A DNA stretch of 40,803 nt from Paenibacillus arenosi (GCF_014841135.1 NZ_JACYTN010000003.1:480297-521099), one strand, 5' to 3'; counted from the first letter of the stretch, positions 7,258 through 17,095 are shown. Notes: a model not told the origin generated them from the sequence alone. Made by a program: numbers and translations.

Positions 7258-9759
7258 ATGCTAGGACTTGTGAAAAAAATATTCGGAGATGCCAATGAAC
7301 GTGAAGTAAAGCGGTTAATGAAGACCGTTGAGTTCATTAATGGCTTGGAACCGGAATTCGAAAAATTAACTGATGAACAGGTTCGTGCGAAAACGGATGA
7401 GTTCCGTGCGCGTATTGAGAAAGGTGATTCATTGGATCAGCTTTTGCCGGAAGCGTTCGCTACTGTTCGAGAAGCTGCGAAGCGTACCCTGGGTATGCGT
7501 CATTATGATGTACAGCTACTTGGTGGTATGGTACTTCATGAGGGCAAGATCGCGGAAATGAAAACGGGTGAAGGTAAAACACTTGTTGGAACTTTGCCGG
7601 TTTATTTAAATGCGTTGGCAGGTAAAGGCGTGCACGTCGTTACAGTCAATGACTATTTGGCAACTCGTGATAGCGAGATTATGTCTCAAGTTTATAACTT
7701 CCTCGGGATGACAGTAGGATTGAACTTGTCGAATATGGATCCTGATGATAAACAGGAAGCATACGCTTGTGATATTACGTACGGAACGAACAATGAGTTC
7801 GGTTTCGATTATTTGCGTGACAACATGGTGTTATACAAAGAACAAATGACTCAGCGTCCATTGAACTTTGCGATCATCGATGAGGTAGACTCTATCTTGG
7901 TCGATGAAGCGCGTACACCACTTATTATTTCGGGACAGGCTGCAAAGTCTGCTGAATTATACTTTGGGGCAGATCGCTTTATCCGCCGCTTGGTGGAGGA
8001 AGACTACTCCATCGATGTGAAGACGCGTCAGGTGTCTCTTACAGAGGCTGGTGTGGCGAAGGCTGAGAAAGCTTTTGGCATCGAGAATATGTACGATGTG
8101 AAGAACGTAACGCTAAATCATCATATTCAGCAAGCACTTCGTGCGCATTATATTATGCGTCTTGATGTAGACTATGTAGTTAATGATGGCGAGATTGTTA
8201 TCGTCGATGAGTTTACAGGACGTATGATGGCTGGGCGTCGTTACAGCGATGGCTTGCACCAAGCGATCGAAGCGAAGGAAGAAATGGAAATTCAGAACGA
8301 GAGCATGACTCTTGCTACGATCACATTCCAGAACTACTTCCGTATGTATCGCAAGTTGGCTGGTATGACAGGTACGGCGAAAACAGAGGAAGAAGAATTC
8401 AAGAGTATTTACGGTCTTGAAGTTATTCAGATTCCAACGAATAAAACAAACCAACGTAAAGATATACCGGATGTCGTTTACAAGTCAGTTAACGGCAAGT
8501 TTAAGGCTGCGGTTGAGCAGATCGTTGAATGTAACAAGAAGGGGCAGCCAGTACTAGTAGGTACGGTTTCCATTGAAAATTCAGAGCGCTTATCTGACAT
8601 GCTTCGTAAGAAGGGTGTTCAGCATAAAGTGTTGAATGCGAAGTTCCATGCGGAAGAGGCAGAAATTATTTCTCGTGCAGGTCAGCCGGGCTCCGTTACA
8701 ATTGCGACGAACATGGCAGGCCGTGGTACGGACATCTTGCTAGGTGAAGGTGTAGCTGAAAAGGGTGGTCTTCACATTATCGGCACAGAGCGTCATGAAA
8801 GCCGTCGTATCGATAATCAGTTGCGTGGTCGTGCAGGACGTCAAGGTGACCCAGGTTCTTCTCAGTTCTACTTGTCTCTTGAAGACGAGCTAATGCGTCG
8901 TTTCGGTGCTGATAACATTATGGCAATGATGGAACGTATGGGCTTTGAAGAAGATCAGCCGATCGAATCGAAGTTGATTACGAAGGCCGTTGAGTCTGCT
9001 CAGAAGCGTGTTGAAGGTAACAACTTCGATATGCGTAAAGTCGTTCTTCAATATGACGATGTGATGAACCAACAGCGTGAGATCATCTACAAGCAGCGTC
9101 GTGAGGTGCTAGAAGCAGAGAATATCCGCCAAATCGTTATGGATATGATCTCACCTTGTGTTGATCGTATTGTAGAAGCACATTGTAACGATGAAGAAGT
9201 TCCAGAGAACTGGGATTACGAAGAAATTATGAAATATATGCACCTTCATTTGCTTGAGGATGGTTCGGTTACGAAGGACGATCTTTGGGGCAAAGAGAAA
9301 GAGGACATTAAAGAGTTCCTCTTCAAGAAGGTTGAAGCTAAATATATTGAGCGCGAAGAAACGATGGGCGAAGAGCTTGTGCGTGAATTCGAGAAAGTTA
9401 TCGTGCTGCGTGCGGTGGACTCGAAATGGATGGATCATATCGATGCGATGGATCATCTTCGTCAAGGTATTCATCTTCGTGCATACGGCGGTACAGATCC
9501 GCTTCGTGAATATCAATTTGAAGGTTACGAGATGTTCCATCAAATGATTGCAGCGATTCAGGAAGAAGTATCGACACTCGTGATGAAGTCTCAAGTAGAG
9601 CAAAAAGTAGAGCGTCAAGCTGTCATTGATGAGAGCAAGATCTCTACGAATGCTGAACCTGGGGTGAAGCGTCCTGTTCAGAAGGACGAAGAAGTTGGAC
9701 GTAATGACGCTTGCCCTTGCGGCAGCGGTAAGAAATATAAACAGTGCCACGGTAAGTAA
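7258..9759 (+). CDS. secA: Preprotein translocase ATPase SecA
   Basis: 833 residues, normal for SecA1. It drives unfolded preproteins through SecYEG by ATP hydrolysis. Visible features: Walker A in MKTGEGKT (residues 101-108); the DEAD-like Walker [17 protein letters not shown]; the preprotein cross-linking region after about 225; the second nucleotide-binding fold with [11 protein letters not shown] and [13 protein letters not shown]; the long helical scaffold and wing; and a C-terminal zinc-binding SEC-C tail, [14 protein letters not shown]. The ATG has an AAAGGGG SD. It lies between hpf and prfB exactly as in Bacillus. No irregularity seen. Confidence 0.99.
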   Translation: MLGLVKKIFGDANEREVKRLMKTVEFINGLEPEFEKLTDEQVRAKTDEFRARIEKGDSLDQLLPEAFATVREAAKRTLGMRHYDVQLLGGMVLHEGKIAEMKTGEGKTLVGTLPVYLNALAGKGVHVVTVNDYLATRDSEIMSQVYNFLGMTVGLNLSNMDPDDKQEAYACDITYGTNNEFGFDYLRDNMVLYKEQMTQRPLNFAIIDEVDSILVDEARTPLIISGQAAKSAELYFGADRFIRRLVEEDYSIDVKTRQVSLTEAGVAKAEKAFGIENMYDVKNVTLNHHIQQALRAHYIMRLDVDYVVNDGEIVIVDEFTGRMMAGRRYSDGLHQAIEAKEEMEIQNESMTLATITFQNYFRMYRKLAGMTGTAKTEEEEFKSIYGLEVIQIPTNKTNQRKDIPDVVYKSVNGKFKAAVEQIVECNKKGQPVLVGTVSIENSERLSDMLRKKGVQHKVLNAKFHAEEAEIISRAGQPGSVTIATNMAGRGTDILLGEGVAEKGGLHIIGTERHESRRIDNQLRGRAGRQGDPGSSQFYLSLEDELMRRFGADNIMAMMERMGFEEDQPIESKLITKAVESAQKRVEGNNFDMRKVVLQYDDVMNQQREIIYKQRREVLEAENIRQIVMDMISPCVDRIVEAHCNDEEVPENWDYEEIMKYMHLHLLEDGSVTKDDLWGKEKEDIKEFLFKKVEAKYIEREETMGEELVREFEKVIVLRAVDSKWMDHIDAMDHLRQGIHLRAYGGTDPLREYQFEGYEMFHQMIAAIQEEVSTLVMKSQVEQKVERQAVIDESKISTNAEPGVKRPVQKDEEVGRNDACPCGSGKKYKQCHGK

Positions 9760-9817
9760 GTGACGTGCAGCGTCTAGTCAGAGAACGGATAGTCTTCATA
9801 TGTAGCTAGACGTTTAA

Positions 9818-9845
9818 TTGACTGGTGTACGTTACGAATTATTAC
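9818..9845 (+). promoter_or_regulatory. Possible prfB promoter
   Basis: TTGACT at 9818-9823 with a 16-bp spacer to TATTAC at 9840-9845 (4 of 6 consensus positions). Weak evidence; the hairpin at 9867 would then lie in the prfB leader. Confidence 0.3.
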
Positions 9846-9866
9846 TAGAGGTATAACTGTATGTAG

Positions 9867-9899
9867 CAACGGGCAGCCGCATTGGGTGCCCGTTGTTAT
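9867..9899 (+). terminator. Hairpin between secA and prfB, possible secA terminator
   Basis: A perfect 9-bp stem CAACGGGCA / TGCCCGTTG with an 11-nt loop. The T-tract behind it is poor, so it could equally be a leader structure of prfB. Confidence 0.45.
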
Positions 9900-9926
9900 G
9901 TGCATAAATATTTAGTGAGGTGAATT

Positions 9927-11046
9927 ATGATGATCGATCCAAATGTCCGTCATCAACTGCGAGATATCGCTTCCAAGCTCACGAATCTTAGGGGGTCTCT
10001 TTGACTTAGACCTTAAGTTGGAGCAGATTGCGAACTATGAAGAAAAAATGGCTGCACCTGACTTTTGGGACGATAACGAACGTGCGCAAGGCTTGATTGC
10101 TGAACTTAACGGTGTGAAAGGCATTGCTGATCAATATCAGGCTTTGTCTCAAGAACATGAAGACGTAGCCATGATGCTAGAGTTGGCCGAGGAAGAACAG
10201 GATCAATCGCTTGCGACTGAATTGGAATCCTCAGTAAAGCAACTGCTTGATAAGGTAGAAACCTTTGAGCTGCAATTGTTATTGAGCGAGCCATACGATA
10301 AATTTAATGCAATTTTGGAGCTGCATCCTGGAGCTGGCGGTACGGAGTCTCAAGATTGGGGACAAATGCTGCTGCGTATGTACACGAGATGGGCAGAGAA
10401 GCGTGGCTTTAAGGTTGAAGTCGTTGATTATTTGCCTGGGGACGAAGCGGGAATTAAGAGCGTTACGCTTCTCATTAAAGGCTTTAATGCTTATGGGTAT
10501 TTGAAAGCAGAGAAGGGTGTTCATCGACTCGTTCGTATATCGCCATTTGACTCTTCTGGACGTCGACATACATCGTTCGTTTCCTGTGATGTTGTTCCTG
10601 AAATTACAGATGATACCACGGTAGAAATTCGTACGGAAGATCTAAAGGTCGACACGTATCGTGCAAGTGGTGCGGGTGGACAGCACATCAATACGACGGA
10701 CTCAGCGGTGCGGATTACGCATATCCCTACTGGTGTCGTTGTTACCTGTCAGACAGAACGTTCGCAGATCAAGAACCGTGAACGTGCGATGACGCATCTT
10801 CGCTCCAAGCTCGTTGAGCGGAAGATCGAAGAGCAGCAGAAGCATCTGGCGGAAATACGTGGGGAGCAAATGGAGATTGGCTGGGGCAGCCAAATCCGTT
10901 CTTACGTATTCCACCCTTATAGTATGGTCAAAGACCACCGCACATCAGCGGAAACTGGCAATGTCGGCGCCGTCATGGATGGTGACCTCGACATGTTCAT
11001 TGAAGCCTATTTGCGCACTAGAATTGTATCTTCTTCGGAAAGCTAA
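9927..11046 (+). CDS. prfB: Peptide chain release factor 2 (programmed +1 frameshift)
   Basis: Translation begins at ATG 9927 (second ATG at 9930) behind GTGAGGTG, runs 25 codons to CTT at 9999-10001, meets an in-frame TGA at 10002, and continues in the +1 frame from GAC 10003 to 11046. The joined product is 372 residues. RF2 releases peptides at UAA and UGA; the visible SPF tripeptide (205-207) recognises these stops and GGQ (250-252, in [17 protein letters not shown]) catalyses hydrolysis. The frameshift is autoregulatory: RF2 terminates its own synthesis when abundant. Reading only the +1 frame would give a false start at 9943. Downstream of secA, as in Bacillus. Confidence 0.98.
9990..10005 (+). 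promoter_or_regulatory. prfB programmed frameshift site
   Basis: An internal Shine-Dalgarno-like AGGGGG (9990-9995) sits 3 bases before the slippery CTT, followed by TGA C. This is the canonical arrangement in which the peptidyl tRNA slips from CUU to UUU. Confidence 0.97.
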
Positions 11047-11062
11047 TAGTAACTTTAAAATG

Positions 11063-11097
11063 AACCTGCGCCGACATTGTCGGGGCAGGTTTTTTTG
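11063..11097 (+). terminator. Terminator after prfB
   Basis: AACCTGC and CCGAC pair with GTCGG and GCAGGTT around a G-G mismatch, followed by TTTTTT, 17 bases beyond the stop. Confidence 0.9.
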
Positions 11098-11246
11098 TAT
11101 GCTTGAACGCTGTACCTTAACAAAGAATGGTTGCTGTATAGATGTGCATACTACCTTTGAAGTGAGGGGTATCGGTATATTTAGAGATATGAAATGTTGA
11201 GGTATGAAAATGTAAGCAATATTATAAAAGGGGAGAATGTATACTT

Positions 11247-12140
11247 ATGTCATCTTGGTCATTAAAACGTGAACGACGAGGAGCTCCGCTATTTCCTGTC
11301 AATCATCCGATTCGTATTGTGTTTGATTACGGATTAATCTTGCTCGGAGCCTTCATTATGGGCATTACATTCAACATGTTTCAATTGCCGAATAAGATTG
11401 CTTCCGGAGGTATTTCTGGGTTATCGATCGTCTTGGAAGAAGTACTTGGATGGGTGCCAGCAATAACACAGTATGCATTTAACATCCCGCTCTTTATTTT
11501 AGGTGTCATGTTGCTTGGCAAGCAATTTGGTATTCGAACATTGATTGGCTCAATCGCTATGCCATCATTCATTTTTTTAACCTCAGATTTGCCGGCTGCT
11601 ACTTATAATCCATTGCTGGCATCTATTTTTGGTGGTATCGGAATTGGTCTCGGTCTTGGACTTGTGTTTCATGGTCGTGGCTCAACAGGCGGGAATGCAA
11701 TTACGGCTCAACTTATTCATACATATCTAGGCGTCAGCAGGCCGCTCGCAATCGCGATGTGTGATGGGATCGTCATTATTTTGGCTGGCGTATTATTGTC
11801 GTTTGAGGATGCAATGTATGCCCTGATTGGTCTGTTTGTCATGAGTAAGACGCTCGATGTCGTGCAAGTCGGATTCAGTTATACGAAGGTAGCGTTCATC
11901 ATTACGGATAAGACAGATGAGATGAGCGGCGCGATCTTGAAGGACTTAAACCGTGGTTTGACGAAGTTGCAGGGTGAAGGTGGCTATACCGGTGAAGGAC
12001 GTATTGTGCTAATGGTAGTAGTCGGCCAAACGGAAGTCATTAAGCTCAAGCAGCTTGTACAGAGTGTTGATGCAAATGCATTTGTCATCATAAGCGATAC
12101 AAATGAAGTGCTAGGTGAGGGCTTTAAAATTCCGGCATAA
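11247..12140 (+). CDS. YitT/YvjA-family membrane protein
   Basis: 297 residues. The N-terminal two thirds hold about five or six hydrophobic segments (for example FDYGLILLGAFIMGITFNMF, then a stretch rich in Gly/Leu around GIGIGLGLGLVFHGRGSTGG) typical of the YitT/DUF161 family. The C-terminal soluble part (about residues 215-295) is a DUF2179 domain, with GEGGYTGEGRIVLMVVV and the final DTNEVLGEGFKI. Family members are plasma-membrane proteins of unknown transport or sensing function. Bacillus has a homologue (yvjA) near prfB, so the position is conserved. Start ATG 11247 follows GGGGAG at 11 nt; an ATG at 11237 is out of frame. It is flanked by terminators on both sides, so probably monocistronic. 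Confidence 0.85.
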   Translation: MSSWSLKRERRGAPLFPVNHPIRIVFDYGLILLGAFIMGITFNMFQLPNKIASGGISGLSIVLEEVLGWVPAITQYAFNIPLFILGVMLLGKQFGIRTLIGSIAMPSFIFLTSDLPAATYNPLLASIFGGIGIGLGLGLVFHGRGSTGGNAITAQLIHTYLGVSRPLAIAMCDGIVIILAGVLLSFEDAMYALIGLFVMSKTLDVVQVGFSYTKVAFIITDKTDEMSGAILKDLNRGLTKLQGEGGYTGEGRIVLMVVVGQTEVIKLKQLVQSVDANAFVIISDTNEVLGEGFKIPA

Positions 12141-12222
12141 CATGATGTGTGAGGTAGGAACTTACCCATTTTGACCCAAAAATAATACTACTACTGCAAT
12201 TCATGTAGTGTTGGACTATGTA

Positions 12223-12247
12223 GGACCGTGCAGACGGTCCTTTTTTA
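12223..12247 (+). terminator. Terminator after YitT-family gene
   Basis: A perfect 7-bp stem GGACCGT / ACGGTCC, GCAG loop, then TTTTTT. Confidence 0.9.
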
Positions 12248-12454
12248 ATACTCATTTTTAAAATGAGGCTAGTTTGAAAAGAGAGATTGGTTCGCTATCT
12301 CTATACATTATTCATGCATAAATGAATATTCCTCGTTCATAAAAGAAAAATTTATAAAAATTAAAAGTGCGCAAGAACGCTTTTATAAAAGGGTTTTTGT
12401 GTACTTTTTTTCTGTTTCCACTCACTTTATATGTCAAGCCGAGCAAAAAAGTTA
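12248..12454. other. AT-rich region upstream of arg promoter, possible distal ArgR half-sites
   Basis: No gene. At 12310-12327, outward-facing half-sites ATTCAT and ATGAAT surround GCATAA; read on the minus strand the first gives CATGAATAA, matching the first nine bases of the Bacillus ArgR-box consensus as I remember it. The rest is A/T tracts. ArgR hexamers often bind an upstream plus a promoter site, so this could be the auxiliary operator (inference). Confidence 0.3.
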
Positions 12455-12483
12455 TTGTATCTATATAACATAGTAAGTATAAT
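12455..12483 (+). promoter_or_regulatory. Sigma-A promoter of the arg operon
   Basis: TTGTAT at 12455-12460, a 17-bp spacer, and a perfect TATAAT at 12478-12483. Transcription would start near 12490, giving a leader of about 95 nt to argC. No T-box or other riboswitch motif is visible in the leader. Confidence 0.65.
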
Positions 12484-12491
12484 AATGCATA
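12474..12491 (+). promoter_or_regulatory. Candidate ArgR (ARG) box overlapping the promoter
   Basis: TAAGTATAATAATGCATA agrees at 12 of 18 positions with the Bacillus ARG-box consensus CATGAATAAAAATKCAAK (recalled). It covers the -10 element and the start point, where ArgR with arginine would block RNA polymerase. Confidence 0.4.
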
Positions 12492-12584
12492 ACTTCTAAA
12501 TCGGTAATACATAAGCGAATAGATACTTATATGGAGCCAGCGGGCGGTTGGATTCCAGAGTGTCAGACGGAGGGAGAGAGGTAG

Positions 12585-13652
12585 TTGCATACAACAGAGC
12601 AAGTTCAATCAAAAGTGAAAGTTGCAATTGTCGGTTCGACAGGGTACGGCGGTGTCGAGCTTATTCGATTTTTGATCCATCATCCAGGAGTAGAAATTAC
12701 ATCAGTAATCTCAGCATCGAGCGCAGGAGAATCGATTGCAGCGGGCTATCCACATTTGAATCAAATTTTGATGAATACGTTGGACGGTGTTGATCCCGTT
12801 GAAATAAAAGCAAAGGCAGATGTTGTATTTACAGCTACGCCTTCTGGTGTGAGCACGAAGTTGGTACCACAGCTGCTAGCGGTCGGGTTGAAAGTGATTG
12901 ATCTGTCAGGAGACTTCCGATTGAAAAATGGCGAGCAATATGAGCAGTGGTATAAACATGAGCCAGCACCCACTGAATTGTTGAATTCTGCTGTGTATGG
13001 GCTATGTGAATGGTACGGTAACGATGTGGTAGGCACATCTTTCATTTCTAATCCTGGCTGTTATCCAACAGCGACGCTGCTAGGACTTGCGCCGGCCCTT
13101 CAGGCAGGCTGGATTGATGCGGATTCTATCATTATTGATGGGAAATCAGGTGTATCAGGTGCAGGGCGGGGAGTTAGCTTGACGAGCCATTATGCGGAGA
13201 TTAATGAGAATCTCAAAGCTTACAAAGTAAATCGTCATCAGCATATTCCTGAGATTGAGCAAGTGCTGCAAGATGTGCATGGGCAGCCAGTGACGGTTAC
13301 ATTTACAACACATTTGACGCCGATGACGCGTGGAATTATGTGCACCATGTATGCCAAATTGAACGGCAGCTATACGGATCATGACTTTGTGCAATTGTAC
13401 AGTGAGCATTATGCGGGGCGCCAATTTGTTCGCATTCGTCCTGAGGGCACTTGGCCCGCAACGAAGGAAGTGTACGGCTCCAATTATTGTGATATTGGCT
13501 TTAGCGTAGATAAGCGTACGCAGAGAGTAACCATTATTAGCGTTATTGATAATGTGGTGAAGGGTGCGGCTGGGCAGGCCATTCAGAACTTGAACTTAAT
13601 GATGGGCTGGGACGAGACAACAGGACTATCTTATGTGCCTGTTTATCCATAA
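12585..13652 (+). CDS. argC: N-acetyl-gamma-glutamyl-phosphate reductase
   Basis: 355 residues, about normal. Third step of arginine synthesis: NADPH reduction of N-acetylglutamyl phosphate to the semialdehyde. The nucleotide-binding VAIVGSTGYGG is near the N-terminus, the catalytic cysteine lies in SNPGCYPTA, and the HRHxPEIEQ-like motif is seen as NRHQHIPEIEQ. It begins with TTG at 12585, supported by GGAGGG 10 nt upstream; no ATG is available before the nucleotide-binding motif. First gene of a seven-gene arg operon. Confidence 0.97.
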   Translation: MHTTEQVQSKVKVAIVGSTGYGGVELIRFLIHHPGVEITSVISASSAGESIAAGYPHLNQILMNTLDGVDPVEIKAKADVVFTATPSGVSTKLVPQLLAVGLKVIDLSGDFRLKNGEQYEQWYKHEPAPTELLNSAVYGLCEWYGNDVVGTSFISNPGCYPTATLLGLAPALQAGWIDADSIIIDGKSGVSGAGRGVSLTSHYAEINENLKAYKVNRHQHIPEIEQVLQDVHGQPVTVTFTTHLTPMTRGIMCTMYAKLNGSYTDHDFVQLYSEHYAGRQFVRIRPEGTWPATKEVYGSNYCDIGFSVDKRTQRVTIISVIDNVVKGAAGQAIQNLNLMMGWDETTGLSYVPVYP

Positions 13653-13724
13653 TCGTTAGATCGATACGGACCAGTATCTATTAGATATAAAGTAGCTGGA
13701 TATAGAGTAGGCGGAGGGATAGCC

Positions 13725-15011
13725 ATGATGAATAAGGCGATATCTGAATCGGCAACGGTTGCCGATGGTGCAGATCATAGTTGGAGCGGGCAACAGCAGT
13801 TTGCCGTTGTAGATGGGTCGATTACAAGTCCGGCGGGGTTCCGGGCAGCAGGGCTTCATTGTGGATTGAAAAAGACGAGCCGCAACGACATCGGCGCGAT
13901 TGTGTGTGACGTTCCTGCAACGGCGGCAGCTGTGTACACGTTGAACGCGTTCCAAGCGGCACCGCTTCACGTGACACGTGCAAGCTTAGCGGCGGAAGGC
14001 AAGCTTAGCGCCGTCATCGTCAACAGCGGCAACGCGAACGCCTGCACAGGTGTGCAAGGCGAAGCGGACGCGTACCGCATGCGCAATGCCTTCGCCGAGC
14101 AGCTCGGCGTGCCTGCGCATCAAGTAGCGGTAGCCTCGACAGGCGTCATCGGCGTGCCGCTGAAAATGGACTGCGTAGAGCGCGGCATTGCGGCGCTCCC
14201 AGCTGAGCTTAGCTCGGCGCGAGACGGTGCCGAGCAATTTTGCCAAGCGATACTAACTACCGACCTCGTGAAGAAGGAAGTATGTGTAACGGTTCAGGTC
14301 GCCGGCCAGTTGGTGACAATCGCAGGCGCAGCCAAAGGCTCAGGCATGATCCATCCGAACATGGCGACCATGCTAGGCTTTGTTACGACAGATGCGGTCG
14401 TATCGTCAGAAGTGCTGCATTCCCTACTCAGGCAGACGACAGATGCCACGTACAACATGATTACCGTCGATGGAGATACGAGCACGAATGACATGCTGGT
14501 TGTTATGGCAAGTGGTGTGGCAGGCAATCAGCCGCTGCATGAAGAGCACCCAGATTGGTCTTCCTTTGCAGCAGCTTTCCACTATGTGAACGAAGTGTTG
14601 GCTAAAGCGATTGCTCGCGATGGAGAAGGGGCAACCAAACTGATCGAGGTGCGGGTCAACGGAGCGGTGCATGATCAAGCCGCTCGTGCGATTGCGAAAA
14701 GTGTGGTCGGCAGCAGTCTTGTAAAGTCAGCTGTGTTTGGAGCTGATGCGAACTGGGGCCGTGTTATTGCAGCTGTTGGGTACTCAGGCGAAGCGGTAAA
14801 CACGGACTCCGTAGATATTTTTCTAGGACCGATCCCTGTATTGAAGCAATCTACTCCCGTTGTGTTTGACGAGGAACAGGCGTTGGTTTATTTGAAGGAA
14901 GATACGATCGTATTTACGATTGATCTCCATATGGGGCAAGGAAGTGCAACTGCATGGGGTTGTGATCTCACATATGATTATGTCCGTATTAACGCGGCAT
15001 ATCGAACATAG
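13725..15011 (+). CDS. argJ: Bifunctional glutamate N-acetyltransferase/ornithine acetyltransferase
   Basis: 428 residues. ArgJ recycles the acetyl group from acetylornithine to glutamate, and in bifunctional forms also uses acetyl-CoA; no separate argA or argE lies in this operon, which fits. The self-cleavage site is in HPNMATMLGF: cleavage before Thr215 exposes it as nucleophile and yields alpha and beta chains. The start is ATG 13725 behind GGCGGAGGGATAGCC. The N-terminus carries some 20 residues before the usual family start. About 13860-14240 (residues 45-172) is strikingly GC-rich compared with both the rest of the gene and its neighbours, which suggests a recombined segment. Confidence 0.96.
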   Translation: MMNKAISESATVADGADHSWSGQQQFAVVDGSITSPAGFRAAGLHCGLKKTSRNDIGAIVCDVPATAAAVYTLNAFQAAPLHVTRASLAAEGKLSAVIVNSGNANACTGVQGEADAYRMRNAFAEQLGVPAHQVAVASTGVIGVPLKMDCVERGIAALPAELSSARDGAEQFCQAILTTDLVKKEVCVTVQVAGQLVTIAGAAKGSGMIHPNMATMLGFVTTDAVVSSEVLHSLLRQTTDATYNMITVDGDTSTNDMLVVMASGVAGNQPLHEEHPDWSSFAAAFHYVNEVLAKAIARDGEGATKLIEVRVNGAVHDQAARAIAKSVVGSSLVKSAVFGADANWGRVIAAVGYSGEAVNTDSVDIFLGPIPVLKQSTPVVFDEEQALVYLKEDTIVFTIDLHMGQGSATAWGCDLTYDYVRINAAYRT

Positions 15012-15025
15012 AGAGGAGAAGTCGT

Positions 15026-15856
15026 ATGGGATATTCAGCAGGGAAGTTGAGGCGATTCGTGATGAAGTGCGGGGGCAGCACACTTGCTGATTTGCCCGAC
15101 AGCTTCTACGAACAATTAAGAGAGGTACAGCAATCGGGAACGATGCCGATTATTGTGCATGGCGGAGGACCTGCCATTTCAGAGACGCTGAGCAAGCTCG
15201 GCATCGAGACGGAATTCGTCAATGGCTTGCGCAAGACGAGTGAAGAAGTACTCGATGTAGTAGAGATGGTGCTGGCAGGCAGTATGAACAAGCAAATCGT
15301 GCGAAGACTGAACCGACTAGGTGCAAGCTCTATTGGGGTATCTGGCACGGATGGCGGGTTGATCGGGGCACAGCCTGTCTCGAACGCAGCTGAAATTGGC
15401 TTTGTTGGCGATGTGGTTGGGGTGCAAGCAGAAATTATTAACGGCCTTATTGATATGGGATATATGCCCGTTGTTGCACCGATTGGAATTGATGCGGCAG
15501 GCCAGCGCTATAACATCAATGCAGATACAGCGGCAGGCGCGGTAGCAGCTCATTTAGGTGTGCAGCAACTGCTGGTCATTACGGATGTGCCGGGTATTAT
15601 GCGAGTTGTGGATGGAGAGAAGCAAGTGCTTCCTGTTGTTACGACAGAAGAGATTGAATCTATGATTGCTAGCGGTGAAATATACGGGGGTATGATTCCG
15701 AAGGTACGAGCGGCTATGAAGTGTATGGAAGGCGGCGTAGCTGAAGTAATTATCGCCCATGGGATAGAGCCAAATGTAATTCGAAAATTAGCAGCGGGAG
15801 AAGCGATCGGTACTAGAATTGTACGTGAATCCGTTTCTATCGTACAGAATTCGTAG
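15026..15856 (+). CDS. argB: Acetylglutamate kinase
   Basis: 276 residues, an amino-acid kinase family enzyme that phosphorylates N-acetylglutamate (second step). Visible: the N-terminal phosphate-binding lysine and glycines in MKCGGSTLAD, the substrate loop HGGGPAISETLSKLGIE, and the C-terminal VTTEEIESMIASGEIYGGMIPKV, which in the family contributes to nucleotide binding. The ATG has GAGAGGAG upstream, 14 bp after argJ, so it is co-transcribed. Whether it is feedback-inhibited by arginine cannot be stated: the mobile N-terminal helix of inhibited forms is not evident. Confidence 0.97.
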   Translation: MGYSAGKLRRFVMKCGGSTLADLPDSFYEQLREVQQSGTMPIIVHGGGPAISETLSKLGIETEFVNGLRKTSEEVLDVVEMVLAGSMNKQIVRRLNRLGASSIGVSGTDGGLIGAQPVSNAAEIGFVGDVVGVQAEIINGLIDMGYMPVVAPIGIDAAGQRYNINADTAAGAVAAHLGVQQLLVITDVPGIMRVVDGEKQVLPVVTTEEIESMIASGEIYGGMIPKVRAAMKCMEGGVAEVIIAHGIEPNVIRKLAAGEAIGTRIVRESVSIVQNS

Positions 15857-15889
15857 TTATTTGTAGTTTTAATTAGGGAGGGATAGTCG

Positions 15890-17095
15890 ATGAGCAATAA
15901 TACGATGGGTGTGTCCAACAATAGTTCCTTATTTCCTACATATAATCGTTACCCGATTACGCTTGTAAAAGGGGAAGGCAGCAGACTGTGGGATGAGAAC
16001 GGGCGAGAATATTTGGACTTTATGAGCGGGCTTGCTGTAACCAATCTTGGTCATGTGCCTGAACAGGTCAAAGCACGTCTGACCGAACAGTTGGATGCGT
16101 TGTGGCATGTGTCGAACTTGTTTCATATTCCGCAGCAAGAACAGGCAGCAAAGCTGCTAACAGAGCACAGTTGTGCAGATGCCGTGTTCTTCTGTAATAG
16201 TGGTGCGGAAGCGAATGAGGCGGCAATCAAACTTGCTCGTCGCTATCACCAAAAAATTGCGAATACAGGACGCTATGAAGTGATTACGTTTGAGCAGTCG
16301 TTCCATGGACGGACATTGGCAACGCTGACAGCGACAGGTCAAGACAAGGTGAAAGATGGTTTCACACCGTTGCCTGATGGATTCCGCTATGCACCTTATA
16401 ACGACATCCAAGCGCTTGAAGCAGCGATCACGGACAAAACATGCGCTATCATGCTGGAGATTGTGCAAGCAGAAGGTGGCGTTATTCCAATTACAGCTGA
16501 GTTTGCTGAAGGTGTGGCCAATCTATGTGCTGTGCATGGACTGCTGCTCATTATTGACGAAGTCCAGACAGGAGTCGGTCGTACAGGGCGCTGGTTTGCA
16601 CATGAGCATTTTGGATTGAAGCCAGATATTTTTACAGTAGCTAAAGGATTGGGCAGCGGATTCCCGGTTGGAGCGATGTTGGCGAAGCAATATTTGCGTG
16701 ATGCATTTGGCCCAGGTACCCATGGGACGACGTTTGGCGGAACACCCATTGCTATGGCGGCTGTTCTCGGCACGTTAGAAACGCATATTGAAGAGTGCAT
16801 TCCTGAGCGAGTAGCGGAGATTAGCAGTTATTTGCTAGCACAGCTTCATCAGAAGTTGGGTACACATCCAAAGGTGAAAGCCATTCGCGGAATGGGCCTT
16901 ATTGTCGGTATCGAATACGATGGTGCAACAGGAGAAATGATCGCTCAAATGCACCAAGAAGGATTGTTAGTGGTACCTGCGGGTCCGAATGTGATTCGAC
17001 TGCTGCCAAGTTTGCGTGTCACAAAAGAAGAAATCAATGCAGCTGTAACAATCATAGAACGTGTACTGATAGAGCAACCAGCTCAAGTCGGTTAG
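15890..17095 (+). CDS. argD: Acetylornithine aminotransferase
   Basis: 401 residues, class III PLP-dependent aminotransferase. It converts N-acetylglutamate semialdehyde to N-acetylornithine with glutamate as amino donor. Visible: the cofactor phosphate loop in CNSGAEANEAAIKLAR, SFHGRTLATLTATGQ, the PLP-contacting aspartate in IIDEVQTGVGRTG, and the Schiff-base lysine in TVAKGLGSGFPVGAML. Starts at ATG 15890 with GGGAGGG upstream, 33 bp after argB. A 98-125 bp gap follows before argF with no clear terminator, so the operon probably continues. Confidence 0.96.
   Translation: MSNNTMGVSNNSSLFPTYNRYPITLVKGEGSRLWDENGREYLDFMSGLAVTNLGHVPEQVKARLTEQLDALWHVSNLFHIPQQEQAAKLLTEHSCADAVFFCNSGAEANEAAIKLARRYHQKIANTGRYEVITFEQSFHGRTLATLTATGQDKVKDGFTPLPDGFRYAPYNDIQALEAAITDKTCAIMLEIVQAEGGVIPITAEFAEGVANLCAVHGLLLIIDEVQTGVGRTGRWFAHEHFGLKPDIFTVAKGLGSGFPVGAMLAKQYLRDAFGPGTHGTTFGGTPIAMAAVLGTLETHIEECIPERVAEISSYLLAQLHQKLGTHPKVKAIRGMGLIVGIEYDGATGEMIAQMHQEGLLVVPAGPNVIRLLPSLRVTKEEINAAVTIIERVLIEQPAQVG

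Noticed and set aside
9151..9750. 199-codon minus-strand frame inside secA
   Set aside because: It mirrors the codon bias of secA on the opposite strand and has no start signal of its own.
10002..10004. Premature stop suggesting a prfB pseudogene
   Set aside because: It is the programmed frameshift stop, with the full SD-CTT-TGA-C signal.
13986..14246. Open frames on the minus strand and in other frames inside argJ
   Set aside because: They result from the local GC-rich composition, which removes stop codons; no SD and argJ is intact.
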